DNA of 64,000 nt from Phycomyces blakesleeanus NRRL 1555(-). Taxonomy: Eukaryota > Mucoromycota > Mucoromycetes > Mucorales > Phycomycetaceae. The notes under the pieces are model-generated. The model saw only the letters and a list, made by a program, of their open reading frames with translations, searched no databases and was not told where the DNA came from. Every line of letters begins with the position of its first letter. The stretch's first letter is position 1. The position numbers and the translations under genes were made by a program. The stretch is from contig NW_017265140.1 of assembly GCF_001638985.1 (NCBI RefSeq), positions 1,488,001 through 1,552,000 on the forward strand, written 5' to 3'. This document shows positions 10,900-20,793 of this stretch, in pieces.

Positions 10900-11788
10900 T
10901 TAGTTGATGCCACTGGGAGGCAATTTGAATCTGGCTTGGAAATGCTCAATCAGATACTCTTCACTCTTAATCGTTTCCTTGAACGATGGCCGGCTAAGGA
11001 TACCCTCCACAAATGCCTCCAATCGCTTGTCATTCTGGATAGCCTTGTGCTTGTAATCTCCGACCCAGTGCTTGAAGGTCAACAGAACTCGGCCCAAGAA
11101 TGGCGCAATAGCAACATCGGCAAGCGAATACTCTTCACCAAGGAAATAAGGTCCGGTCTCACTTTGTTCACGGAGCAACTCACCAAGTCTCGTAAATCCT
11201 GCCTCGGTCTCTTTAATAAATCCTTCCTTGGTCTCGTCACCGTAATTGAAAAGAACCTTGTACCAAGGCGACGAAATCTTGGTTGCAAAGTACTCAATCG
11301 CAAACCGAATCGATGCTCTCTTGAAAGGATCACTAGGAAGAAGTCTAACAAAACATAATTCATTAGATTATTTAATAACTACCAGTCATTCAAATCAACC
11401 TTTTCTCGGGATAGAGATCACTAAGAAGCTCAATGATCACAAGAGACTCTGCAAACGTCTTTCCGTCAATCGTAATAGCGGGCACCTTGAGTTCAGGATT
11501 AACCTTATGATACCTAACATGCATATAAATATATATATATATATTTACTTGGTTTATAATCATCTACTTACCATTCGGGCTTGTTGGCAAGGTCAATGTA
11601 AACTTCTTCAAATTTAGCCCCAGTCTCATTCAAAGTAATGGCTGCACGTTGGGCATAAGGACAACCGGGAAAGTTGTAGAATACAATCTTGCGTTCTTTG
11701 TTTGTTTGTTTGTTAGTTTACATAGTCTTTATATCCCCCACTCGCTCTTGCTCTTGCTCTTAGTCTTCATTATTTTACCTGCGCTCAT
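10900..11788 (-). CDS. Glutathione S-transferase, omega/GST-N Cys type
   Basis: Four exons (11788-11779, 11695-11572, 11513-11400, 11344-10900) give 230 aa. The N-terminal thioredoxin fold reads KIVFYNFPGCPYAQRAAITL, with Cys15 in a CPYA motif typical of omega-type glutathione transferases that use Cys rather than Tyr or Ser. VPAITIDGKTFAESLVI is the glutathione-binding strand-turn containing the ES pair. The C-terminal helical domain has GPYFLGEEYSLADVAIAPF, a standard GST C-terminal signature with the conserved Asp. Expected activities are dehydroascorbate or thiol-transferase reactions in the cytosol; substrate specificity cannot be read from sequence. The first coding exon is only 10 bp (MSA plus one base), and its acceptor is an AAG rather than the usual YAG. 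Confidence 0.87.
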
Positions 11789-13244
11789 GGTGTTATGCTA
11801 AGAAAGAATAGACAGGTAGTTTTGTAATGAAAAAGGATGATAATTAAAAAGAAACACAATCTTTCTTTTCATTTTATACATTTAATTTAATTTTTTTTTA
11901 TTTTTTATTTTTGCTTGTCAGCTCTACATTTAGTAAGCAACCATCGAAACACCTAAACACAAGAACGCGCGTATTTCTTATTTCATTTTAACCGGAGAAT
12001 AACTAGCCGTAAATGAACAACTTAAAAAAAGAAAAAGACAACCAGAGCTTTAGACAGTAACCACCAAGTCATCTAATGCATAGTAAATTGATTATTAATA
12101 CTGATATTTCTTACATATTCATTTAGCTTACTTCTTCTCTTGTTGTTATCTTGTAATATACAACTTGCTTTTATATAAATATATATATATAAATACAAAA
12201 ATGTATAAAGTCTATTCACTGCTTCTATGGGTTTGATGACAAATACAAAAATTACTAGATAATAGATAATAAATTTCATAAGAAAATAAAAAGAAGGTTT
12301 TCTTGTACAACATCTTTGGTTATCCTTTTTTTCTTTTATTGAAACGTCATTTTGTGGTTACCGGGCGTCATTTGGAATACCCTACAATGTTGCAACAACG
12401 AAAAATGAAGACCTCATATATATATATATTTATATTACAAATCAATCAATTAAGCTATATCAAACTTTATTTATAAGCATTTGGTAATCATCACCTTTTA
12501 TTCCACCTTACATTATACCATACCCCACATAACAACTTGGCTTTATTCTTTCTTTGTACATTATTCATCAAATCTACAACATATCAAAGTCACGTGCATA
12601 ATCCCTCAACCAGCAATCAAATGAATCCTTCTTCTAGAAGAATTCAAAGTAGTATATACAAAACTATATTTAATAGTTATAACAAGGAATTCTCCTTTTT
12701 TCTTTCTTTCTTTCTTTCTTTTATATATATAAATCTATTTTGCTTGCTTATTTGTTTGTTTGTTTGTTTGTCCGTAACCAAATAGGCCGTGCACGAGCCA
12801 TCTCAGTCCATCAATTAATGCCTACCATATTCCATTCAATTCCATTCAATTCTTGATAATTTCACTCCTTTTACTTGTTATTTGAAACTCTTTAAATATA
12901 TATATATATACATACATTTAATATTCTTAATGACTTTATATATTCATTTATTAAACAAAAATATAAATATAAACAAGGATACATACATGCATGTCTTTAT
13001 TATTATGTATTGTCTATTATGTAGTATATACATACATATTTATATATATATTGTGTATGTTGTAGTGTGAGAGCGGTTAAAGAATATCCCATCCAATTGA
13101 AAAATTTTCACTAGTACCATCTTATATATATATATATATATATACATATCTAATTTTTTTTTGTTAATGTTATTGTTAATCTAATAGCCATTATAATCAT
13201 TAATACAAAAAATATTCCAAAAAAATAATAACAACAACAAAAAT
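11789..13244. other. AT-rich intergenic region between divergent genes
   Basis: Presumed promoters of the GST gene (minus) and of the hypothetical gene at 13245 (plus). It contains (TTTC)n near 12700-12720, (GTTT)n near 12748-12772 and several TA runs. Open frames here are low-complexity and hydrophobic by composition, and none resembles a protein family. Confidence 0.5.
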
Positions 13245-14237
13245 ATGGGAATACCACTCTGGAAACCAAAAGACGAAATCAAGCAAATTCATACACAATC
13301 TCCAACTCATTCTAATGATTATCAAAACCTTGATATCCTTACATTCCAACAACGACCAACTATGGTCAGCAGACACAGTAGTTCAAACAGCTCTACCTCT
13401 AGTGCCAATAGCATTGGTTCTAGTTCGATTGCAAATGCCATTGCTCTTGCTAATGCTAATGGTGCACTTGGAAGTGGAGGAGTAAGCGTGAGTGTGAATA
13501 GTAGTGCTGGAGGTGGAATAAGCTCTTCAAGACCTCGCCACACACATCGCATCAGTCCACTTGATTCATCAGGTGGGAGTAACCGAAGCCGTCGTTCGAC
13601 TCCAATATCCAGACCGACCTTCCAACCAAGAAGAACAGAACTTGACAGGCAGATTGCGATCCGAATGAGCGAAAAAGAAGACCTTTTGGCCCAACTTGAA
13701 GTAACAGTCTCACTACTCGACCAATTTTTGTCTGCCCGGTCTGCTCTGGGTTCTGAAGTGATGGCCATACCAACATTTATCACTCAAGGTAACAAATACA
13801 TAATACATTCTATCTTTGTGCATATTTATATATATATATTTTTGTGTGTTCTAGATCTACCAGCATTACTGGCTTCTGCTGCATCTGTCTCAGTCTCTCC
13901 ACCAAGAGATATCACGTTTGCGAATAGCTATCAAGGTGTACTTGACAGAGTCATGCAAATCTCACCATACTCCTCTCTTCTACCCCAACTCGAATCAAGT
14001 ATTGCGTCTGCCCATCGACGTATCCGTGATCAGTTGGCCTTGCTGGGAACCACAATCCCTTCCATAAGTCCTGATAATCTTTTACCTTTAGACAGCGCTA
14101 CCTCTACCACCTCCACCTTCACTTCCACTCCCAACCCTACTACCACCATTACAAACAGAAACAACAACAACAACAACAACAACAACAGTCATAATCGATC
14201 TATTACTTTGAGTAATTCAGAAAGTGACTCGGCCTAA
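13245..14237 (+). CDS. Hypothetical Ser/Ala-rich protein with conserved-looking helical core
   Basis: I do not recognise this protein. Two exons (13245-13788, 13855-14237) give 308 aa. The first 130 residues are low complexity (Ser, Asn, Ala, Gly), with RPRHTHRISPLD and RSRRSTPISRPTF stretches that look like basophilic or proline-directed phosphorylation sites. Residues about 135-280 look folded and helical: ELDRQIAIRMSEKEDLLAQL and LLDQFLSARSALG before the intron, LPALLASAA and YQGVLDRVMQISPYSSLLPQ after it. The tail is Thr/Asn-rich. The 66-nt intron is a multiple of three with no stop, so retention would add 22 hydrophobic residues. Confidence 0.6.
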   Translation: MGIPLWKPKDEIKQIHTQSPTHSNDYQNLDILTFQQRPTMVSRHSSSNSSTSSANSIGSSSIANAIALANANGALGSGGVSVSVNSSAGGGISSSRPRHTHRISPLDSSGGSNRSRRSTPISRPTFQPRRTELDRQIAIRMSEKEDLLAQLEVTVSLLDQFLSARSALGSEVMAIPTFITQGNKYIIHSIFVHIYIYIFLCVLDLPALLASAASVSVSPPRDITFANSYQGVLDRVMQISPYSSLLPQLESSIASAHRRIRDQLALLGTTIPSISPDNLLPLDSATSTTSTFTSTPNPTTTITNRNNNNNNNNNSHNRSITLSNSESDSA

Positions 14238-14916
14238 AATCATCTCAATATCTTTGTAAATCTTCCTTCCTTCCTTCCTTCCTTCCTTCCTTCCTTCCTT
14301 CCTTACTTACCTACTTATTATTACTATTATTACTATCATTATTTACTATTCTCTTTCTTACTTACTTATTTTTATACCTATCTTATTTGTTTTCTTTATT
14401 ATTTTCTTGAATATCTACTCCATTTTCAACCAACAACACTTACATAGAAGATTGAACACACCACCACACACACACACGCACACAATCACTTTGTCTATTT
14501 CTCAAGGATTGTAATAGTTGTAATAATAATAATAATAATTTAATTAATTAATGGGTTATTATTTATTATCAGTGAATTTTTCTTTTTTTTTTAAAAAAAA
14601 AAAAAAGAACAATATTTCATTCAATTGATGTTCTTGTAACTAACTATTGCTTGGGTATTTGGATGCAGGTTTGTGTATTGTGTATTTAGTAATAAAATAT
14701 AGTAACAATAAACGATCTTTTCCTTTTTCTCTTTTTCTCTCTTTAAAGATTTGCACATATGATACATGCGAGTGTAAATAGCAGGTGATAACCAACAATG
14801 AATAAATGAATGAATAAATGAATGAATAAATGAATAAATAAATGAACAATTTTTTTTGACGTTATAGTTAAATTTATATATATATATATATATATAAAGA
14901 TATATTTTATATTTTA
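14238..14916. repeat. Intergenic region with TTCC and GAATAAAT arrays
   Basis: It holds (TTCC)n at about 14262-14304, poly-T/poly-A near 14580-14606 and an (AATGAATA)n array at about 14799-14845. Frames translated through these arrays are artefacts. It forms the 3' ends of two convergent genes. Confidence 0.65.
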
Positions 14917-16975
14917 TCAAGTGGACTTGGTGCGCTGGTCAGTGTTGGTGAAATAATCTCCATCCTCGTGGACCGAATCAACCGAGAGGTTAAGAGCCTT
15001 TTCTAATCGCGAATTTATCTCGTCAATCGAACCCGCCTCGTTTTGATGTGTCACAGCCTCAGATTCAGAAGCCCGACTGTTTTCAATAATCGGCTTGAAG
15101 TCCTGATCAAGACTCTTGATGTATTCTTCGAATGTAGGTAGTCCAGCCGTATTTTCGGCCCCATTCTTGTGGCCAGGAGCCTTGAAAGCTGTGGGAGCAG
15201 GAGAAATGTCATTACCATCAGCATCTGCATCAGCATCATTACCACCACGGGCAGGAGGAGTAGGCGAAATGTCAGCAGCAGCAGCAGCAGCATCATCATC
15301 ATCATTTCCACCGCGAGTAGGAGGATCAGAAACCGCACTATCGTCGTCAGAGGCACCAGTACGACCACCACGAGCAGGAGAGGCAGAAGCAGTCGAATCA
15401 TCGTTTCCTTGTCTTCCAGATTTAGAAGCTTCTGCACCCAGAGCATCCAGCATTTCGTTCAAAGCCTTGTTTTCGTGCTTGTTATTCTTTTGTGTTCCAA
15501 CATTATTCTTGTGCGTCTTCTGGAGCTCATCAAGCATTTCATTCATAGCCTTGTTTGGGTGAGAAGGTGCCTTTGTTGCCGGTCTTGCGTTCTTGTGTGA
15601 TGCCTGGAGCTGGTCGAGCATCTCATTCAAGGCTGCGTTGGAGTGAGAAGGTGCCTTTGTTGCTGGTGCTGCGTTCTTGTGTGATGCCTGGAGTTGATCG
15701 AGCATCTCATTCAAGGCTGCGTTGGAGTGAGAAGGTGCTTTTGTTGCTGGTGCTGCGTTCTTGTGGGATGCCTGGAGTTGATCGAGCATTTCATTCATAG
15801 CCTTGTTTGGGTGAGAAGGTGCCTTTGTTGCTGGTGCTGCGTTCTTGTGTGATGCCTGGAGTTGATCGAGCATCTCATTCAAGGCTGCGTTGGAGTGAGA
15901 AGGTGCCTTTGTTGCTGGTGCTGCGTTCTTGTGTGATGCCTGGAGTTGATCGAGCATCTCGTTCAAGGCTGCGTTAGAGTGAGAGGGGGAAGCAGAACCT
16001 TTGTCGGTATAGCCCTGGAGGCTGTCCAACATCGCATCCCAAGTGGCGTCTTTGTGAACAGGCACAGAGGGATGGCTGTTTGAGCCGTTGGAATTTTCTT
16101 CCCAGGCCAGGTTCTGGTGCGGTGCTTTGGCAGCTGTGTCAGAAGAACTTTGGGCAGATCTAGCAGGAGTCCATTCAGAAGCCTTGGCAGGAGTGACAGG
16201 ACTGGCGGAAGAAGCCGGTTCTTCAGCTGGCGATGTCTGCCAGTTTGGGGAAGCCGCATCAGAAGGACCGGGAACTTCACGGTCCTGATCCTGTCCACCG
16301 GCATTCTTGGTCAAACTGCCAGAAGCCAAAAGGTTATCTAATTCTTCGTTGACATGGTGTGCAATCGAAGCCTTGTTAGCATTGCTGTCCGATGACGTTT
16401 CTCCTTTTTCGTCTTCCCAGCTCACAGGAGATCTATTGTCGTGAGTTTCGGCACTTTGTCCAGAAGCCTGGGACTCCTTTACGGCGTCCAGTAGACTATT
16501 GAGGGCATCAACATTACTGGCTGTATCTGAGTCCTGAGACTCGTTATCTGAGCTATCAGTAGTTGTGGTCGAAGCGTCTTCGGATGCTGCTGCTCTCTTA
16601 TTGATTTTGAAGTCTACAGAGTCTGCCTCACAGTTTGTTGTACCACCATAACTCTCGGCGTGAAAATGATAGTCTCCTGGAATCACCCAATTTATGTTGG
16701 GAAAAAGAAATCAGTTCCGTAGTTCCATAATTTAAGACAATGAACTGCCCTTTTTTTTTAAAAAAATAATAGTAATAATAGTAAAAGAACAATAATCCAA
16801 GATATGCACATTTTATTGTAATATTTATTTAAAGAAGAATAATAATAATAAATAGTCTCTAACCTTCATTTGATCCAAGGAGAAAAGGAAACTCTTCGGA
16901 ACTTCCTTGAGAAGCAGCTAGTAATAGATGTATTAGTCTGGATACACAAAATTATAATGGTTCTTTGGATTCTCT

Positions 16976-17013
<38 letters not shown>

Positions 17014-17742
17014 TGGGAAATCAAAAAATCAAATTTGAAATTTAAACTTACGGTAGAGACCGACGAATTTAGTGTTTTGTGTGCTGTTCTCGATCAAAGT
17101 TATATTGACTTGGTTAGCACCTTTGGGAATTTGCCAAGCAACAACGTGGTTTGACGAATCTTCAAATGAAAGGCCTGAAAACAAGTCAACATAAAGAGGT
17201 AGATATTGATACATAAGTATTATCGTTACAAGTCAATGTATACATTAGTGATAAAGTGTGTAGATAACAAACAAGTAAATAAAAGGTATATATATATGTT
17301 CTGTTGATCCCCCTTTCATTTATTGAATTCCTTTTTTTTCCTTTATATATCTTTAATTTTTATTTACTAATTTTGGTATTAAGCGAGTTATATAAATATA
17401 AATACAGATAAACTAATTTACTTTGTATTCATTGATTTCATTGAGCAAGGTATATAGATGTATATCTATTGTTAGTATTTCTTTATTACCTGTAGCAGAT
17501 GGATATGTGATTCTGAAATCTATTGGGTTCGCAAGTGTTAAGTATTGTGCTTATTAAACCACAGAAACCAGCTAACAAAAACAAACAAGTTCGGTTTAAT
17601 TGATGAGATTACCTGCACATGCTTCTGCATCAGCGAGGTATGAAGTATCTGTGAAGGTTGGCATGGCATTGGCAAATGAGCCTAATTGGAGCAGCATTGT
17701 TGCTGCCAATGTCAAACTTCCAATGGGAGACAATATCTTCAT
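14917..17742 (-). CDS. Secreted Kre9/Knh1-like protein with 28-residue tandem repeats
   Basis: Five exons (17742-17613, 17549-17490, 17174-17052, 16917-16864, 16676-14917) join in frame to 708 aa. Residues 1-26 form a signal peptide (MKILSPIGSLTLAA... to ANA). Residues about 45-148 resemble the Kre9/Knh1-like Ig-type domain of fungal wall and secreted proteins: LTLANPIDFRITYPSATG, HVVAWQIPKGANQVNITLIE, NTKFVGLY, GDYHFHAESYGG. A KR pair at 149-150 could be a Kex2 site. The rest is acidic and Ser/Ala-rich. At about 15430-15990 it carries five close copies of a 28-residue unit whose core is ALNEMLDQLQASHKNAAPA, plus diverged flanking copies. There is no obvious GPI signal, so it is probably secreted or wall-associated. 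Domain assignment is from pattern only; the repeat function is unknown. Confidence 0.75.
15430..15990 (-). repeat. 84-bp tandem repeat encoding NEMLDQLQ units
   Basis: Each 84-bp unit encodes H(S/P)N(A/K)A(L/M)NEMLDQLQ, then ASHKNAAPATKAPS. The copies are nearly identical in DNA, alternating HSNAAL and HPNKAM variants, which points to recent homogenisation or unit expansion. Confidence 0.85.
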
Positions 17743-17780
17743 TGGAAATAAATGAATGAAATGAGTTTGGGTCCTTTTTT

Positions 17781-17819
<39 letters not shown>

Positions 17820-19265
17820 TTGAAAAAAAAAAGTATATATATATATTGTTGGTGCTTTCTTTGATTGGAAAAATAAAGTAAGGACGGTAAAGAGGTAAAG
17901 AGATAAAGAGGTATATAAGAAACAAGCAGCAACCAAAAATAAATATATATATATATTTATATAAAAGAAAAGAAAAAAGAAAGGGAGAGAAAGAGAAAGA
18001 GTCTAGAGGAATAATTACAAGATGATTAAAAATAAAATAAAATATATAAATAAATATATAAAAAAGGGGGAGGACAAGAATAACAAAAAATAATTAAAAA
18101 TAAAAATAAAAATCTCATTTAATAGGCTACGGTTGTATGGTCTACTAAAGATCCAGGGCGGGGTGGGAAAATGAAAATTAGAAAGTACCAAATTAAGACA
18201 AAAATACAAAAAAGAAAAAACCTATTTTTAGCTTACTCTAAACAGCTGTGGCAACAATAATGACCAAGGCGAACCAAGTAACCAAGCAACCAAGTAACCA
18301 AGCAACCAAACATAATTTCTCTTTATTATCTATTTACATTTACATCTACTCTATACATCTAATTATATATATATTCAAGAAATGTTTTAGTACAATTTTT
18401 TGAACAAATTATACTTATTCTGGGAAAATTGTACTAAATTTTATTTTCAAATTGTACCAAGGTTTTTTTTTCAAAAAAAAATAGTGTACTGAAAAGATAT
18501 TGAATAGATAGACATATAGGCAAAAGGTGTTAGCCAAATGTAACTTGTACAAAATAGAAAACAAGGAATCTTACATATGGTATATATACGATCTATCTAA
18601 CTATTAGCGTATCTCTAGTAGCTGCTTTACAAATATTATGCCTTGTATTTTACTATTTACTATTATTTATTAATCTCTTCATGGATAAGGTATATAACTT
18701 TGTAAAGAAGATTTCAAAAAAAAAAGTAATAAACTTTTGAACTTACTTTAGAATGTCAAGTAGATGACCAAAAGGTTTCAAGATTTTTGAATGTAAAATT
18801 AAACTTTAAAGTAACTGCTAGAAATTTTCTTCATTTTCTTCTTTGTTAGCGAGTTATACTTTACGGCTCTGGTGGTGATGCACAATAGTTGTCGTCTTTC
18901 TCTAAAGATAGCGTCCTGAAAATCCATAGAATTCTCTAATGATTCTGTCATGCTTAACAATATCCGTCTCGCATAGTTTATTATAATAGTCCAATATTAC
19001 TTTCTATTCTTCAATAAATAACTACTTTTCGGTTCCTTTAGCATTGAAAAAAAACAAAAAAAAAATACATTTGATGGTCAGTATGGTTTAATATGTATAG
19101 CTTGTATATGTTTTTCTTTTCTATGTCTGTTGTATTTTGATATAAAATAAATCAGAACTTCATATTTAATAACTGTGAACAATAAAATATAAATATGAAA
19201 ACGACAATGAAGTCCAGACAAAAGTTGAAAGCATTATTTCAGATACGATATATTTCAAGTATATA
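17743..19265. other. AT-rich intergenic region
   Basis: It begins with (TTGCTG)n at about 17780-17820 in the leader of the Kre9-like gene. It also holds (CCAAGTAA/CCAAGCAA)n near 18268-18308 and many TA runs. No gene was seen up to the Tc1-like element. Confidence 0.55.
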
Positions 19266-19298
19266 CAGTGAGGGGCAAAAAGAATCGCCTTTTTTTAA
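19266..19298 (+). repeat. Left inverted repeat of the Tc1-like element
   Basis: It begins CAGTGAGGGGCAAAAAGAAT, ends in a T7 run followed by AA, and matches 20579-20611 in inverse orientation over 33 bp. Looser similarity continues for about 8 more bases. Confidence 0.93.
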
Positions 19299-19436
19299 GA
19301 TCCCGATTGTTCTCCAAAATATATCTATTTTTCATGCTTAAAGAAAAGAAGCAAATACAGCACTTACAGCTCCCAAACTACTTCAGATTAAAGTTGAAAG
19401 CACTTGTTCTTATTATTTTATAGAAGAGTCTTTATT

Positions 19437-20516
19437 TTAGTACTTGGTATTATGACCATTTGCATCTATTACAGCTTGACATCTTCTGTTCATGCTCCGG
19501 ACCAAACTCTGCAAATACTTCTGGGGGATTAACTTCCATTCCCTTATTACGGCATGTCTCAAATGGTAAATGCTATACAGGTTGTATCTGTTCATACGCA
19601 CTCTACGCTTGAAATATGCCCAGAGATGCTCGATTGGATTCAAGTCTGGACTTTGAGGTGGCCAGCTGCCCAAAAGTTTCACCTTGTTTTTTTTCTTCCA
19701 TTCTTTTGTCAGCGCACTCACATGGCAGCTAGCGTTATCCTCTTGCAGTCGAAATCTTCTCCAGCTATCTTTCTCTTTGAATGCCTTTAAAGAAGGGAGG
19801 TAGGCTCTTTCCAAGGTTGCAACATACTTCTTGGAATCGATATTTCCAGGCACAACGTCTAAAACTCCGACAGCCTTTCCATAGAAGCACCCCCAGACCA
19901 TAATGGAGCCACCTCCAAACTTCACAGTTGGCGAGACGAAGTTGGGCTTAAAGCCCTTGCCGTTTGGCCTGAGAACGCACCGGTGCCCATCACTTCCGTG
20001 GAGCTGGATCTTTGACTCATCAGACCAGATGACGGAATTCCAATCTGCCGTTTTCCAGTGCAGATGTTCCTTAGCCCATTGCAATCGCTTTTTACGATTG
20101 ATTTCCGAAATCTTTGGTTTCGGAATCATCTTTCGAGAGTATATTCCAGCCTTGCGAAGAAACTTTCTCAAAGTCTTTACAGAAACTGGTGTGAGCAAGG
20201 TTCTAGCAATGGTACTCATTGGCTGTGTTGGATCACGACTAATCTGAAGCATAATTCCTCTTTTGTCTCTCTAATTTAACTTTAAAGGTCTACCAGATCG
20301 TGGTGCAGCCATATGCGAGCCAGTTTTTTTGTAGCTCTGAAGAACACGCTTCACCACGTCTTTGCTTACGCCTATTTTTTTGGCAATGTCAACCTGACTA
20401 GTGCCATTCTTAACACTCTCATGGACAATGATTGCACGAGTTGTATTATCCGTGTTTTTATGTCCATTGGTGGAAATCTTAGTAATCTTTTTTGTGCATT
20501 CGGTTTGATTCTTCAT
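19437..20516 (-). pseudogene. Tc1-like DD34E transposase with an in-frame TAG
   Basis: The frame runs from ATG at 20516 to the stop at 19437 and would encode 359 residues. A single TAG at 20273-20271 interrupts it at codon 82, and the reading frame is unchanged on either side. The N-terminus has a helix-turn-helix (TSQVDIAKKIGVSKDVVKRV) and a GRPLKL AT-hook-like GRP motif. The catalytic domain has VIWSDESK (Asp), LQEDNASCH (Asp) and SPDLNPIEHLWAYFK (Glu), plus FGGGSIMVWGCF. The stop sits in the linker after GRPLKLN, just where related transposases read on into a RDKRGI-like segment. A nonsense mutation is the simple reading. Confidence 0.9.
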
Positions 20517-20578
20517 TTCATAAAATGTTAATTTAAGAGAAAAGGAGAGAGACTATTACGTTTGCTGATTTCGGCATT

Positions 20579-20611
20579 TTAAAAAAAGGCGATTCTTTTT
20601 GCCCCTCACTG
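20579..20611 (-). repeat. Right inverted repeat of the Tc1-like element
   Basis: Reverse complement of the left repeat, ending in CCCCTCACTG next to the TA duplication. Confidence 0.93.
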
Positions 20612-20793
20612 TATGCATACAAATATACGACTGGGAAATATTAGCTCATTCACGCTATGAAAATTTTGTACTAAACAATTCGTACTTTTGCATTATGGGG
20701 TTCTCAATTAAGAAGCAACAGTATTGGTCAAGAAAGATTCTTAAAGTGTACACACGTTTATTATTGTACCATTTACGTATATATATACAATAC

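Larger units (their letters stand above)
19266..20611 (-). mobile_element. Tc1/mariner-type transposon with 33-bp perfect inverted repeats
   Basis: The element is 1346 bp, flanked by TA on both sides (19264-19265 and 20612-20613), the Tc1/mariner target duplication. The ends are perfect inverted repeats of 33 bp that begin CAGTGAGGGGCAAAAAGAAT. A single DDE transposase frame fills the interior on the minus strand, broken by one stop codon. The intact ends and nearly intact coding region suggest a fairly recent insertion. It could still move if transposase is supplied by another copy. Confidence 0.93.

Noticed and set aside
15116..15800. Plus-strand open frames opposite the Kre9-like gene
   Set aside because: Shadows of the GC-richer repeat exon on the minus strand, whose frame is supported by splicing and repeat structure.
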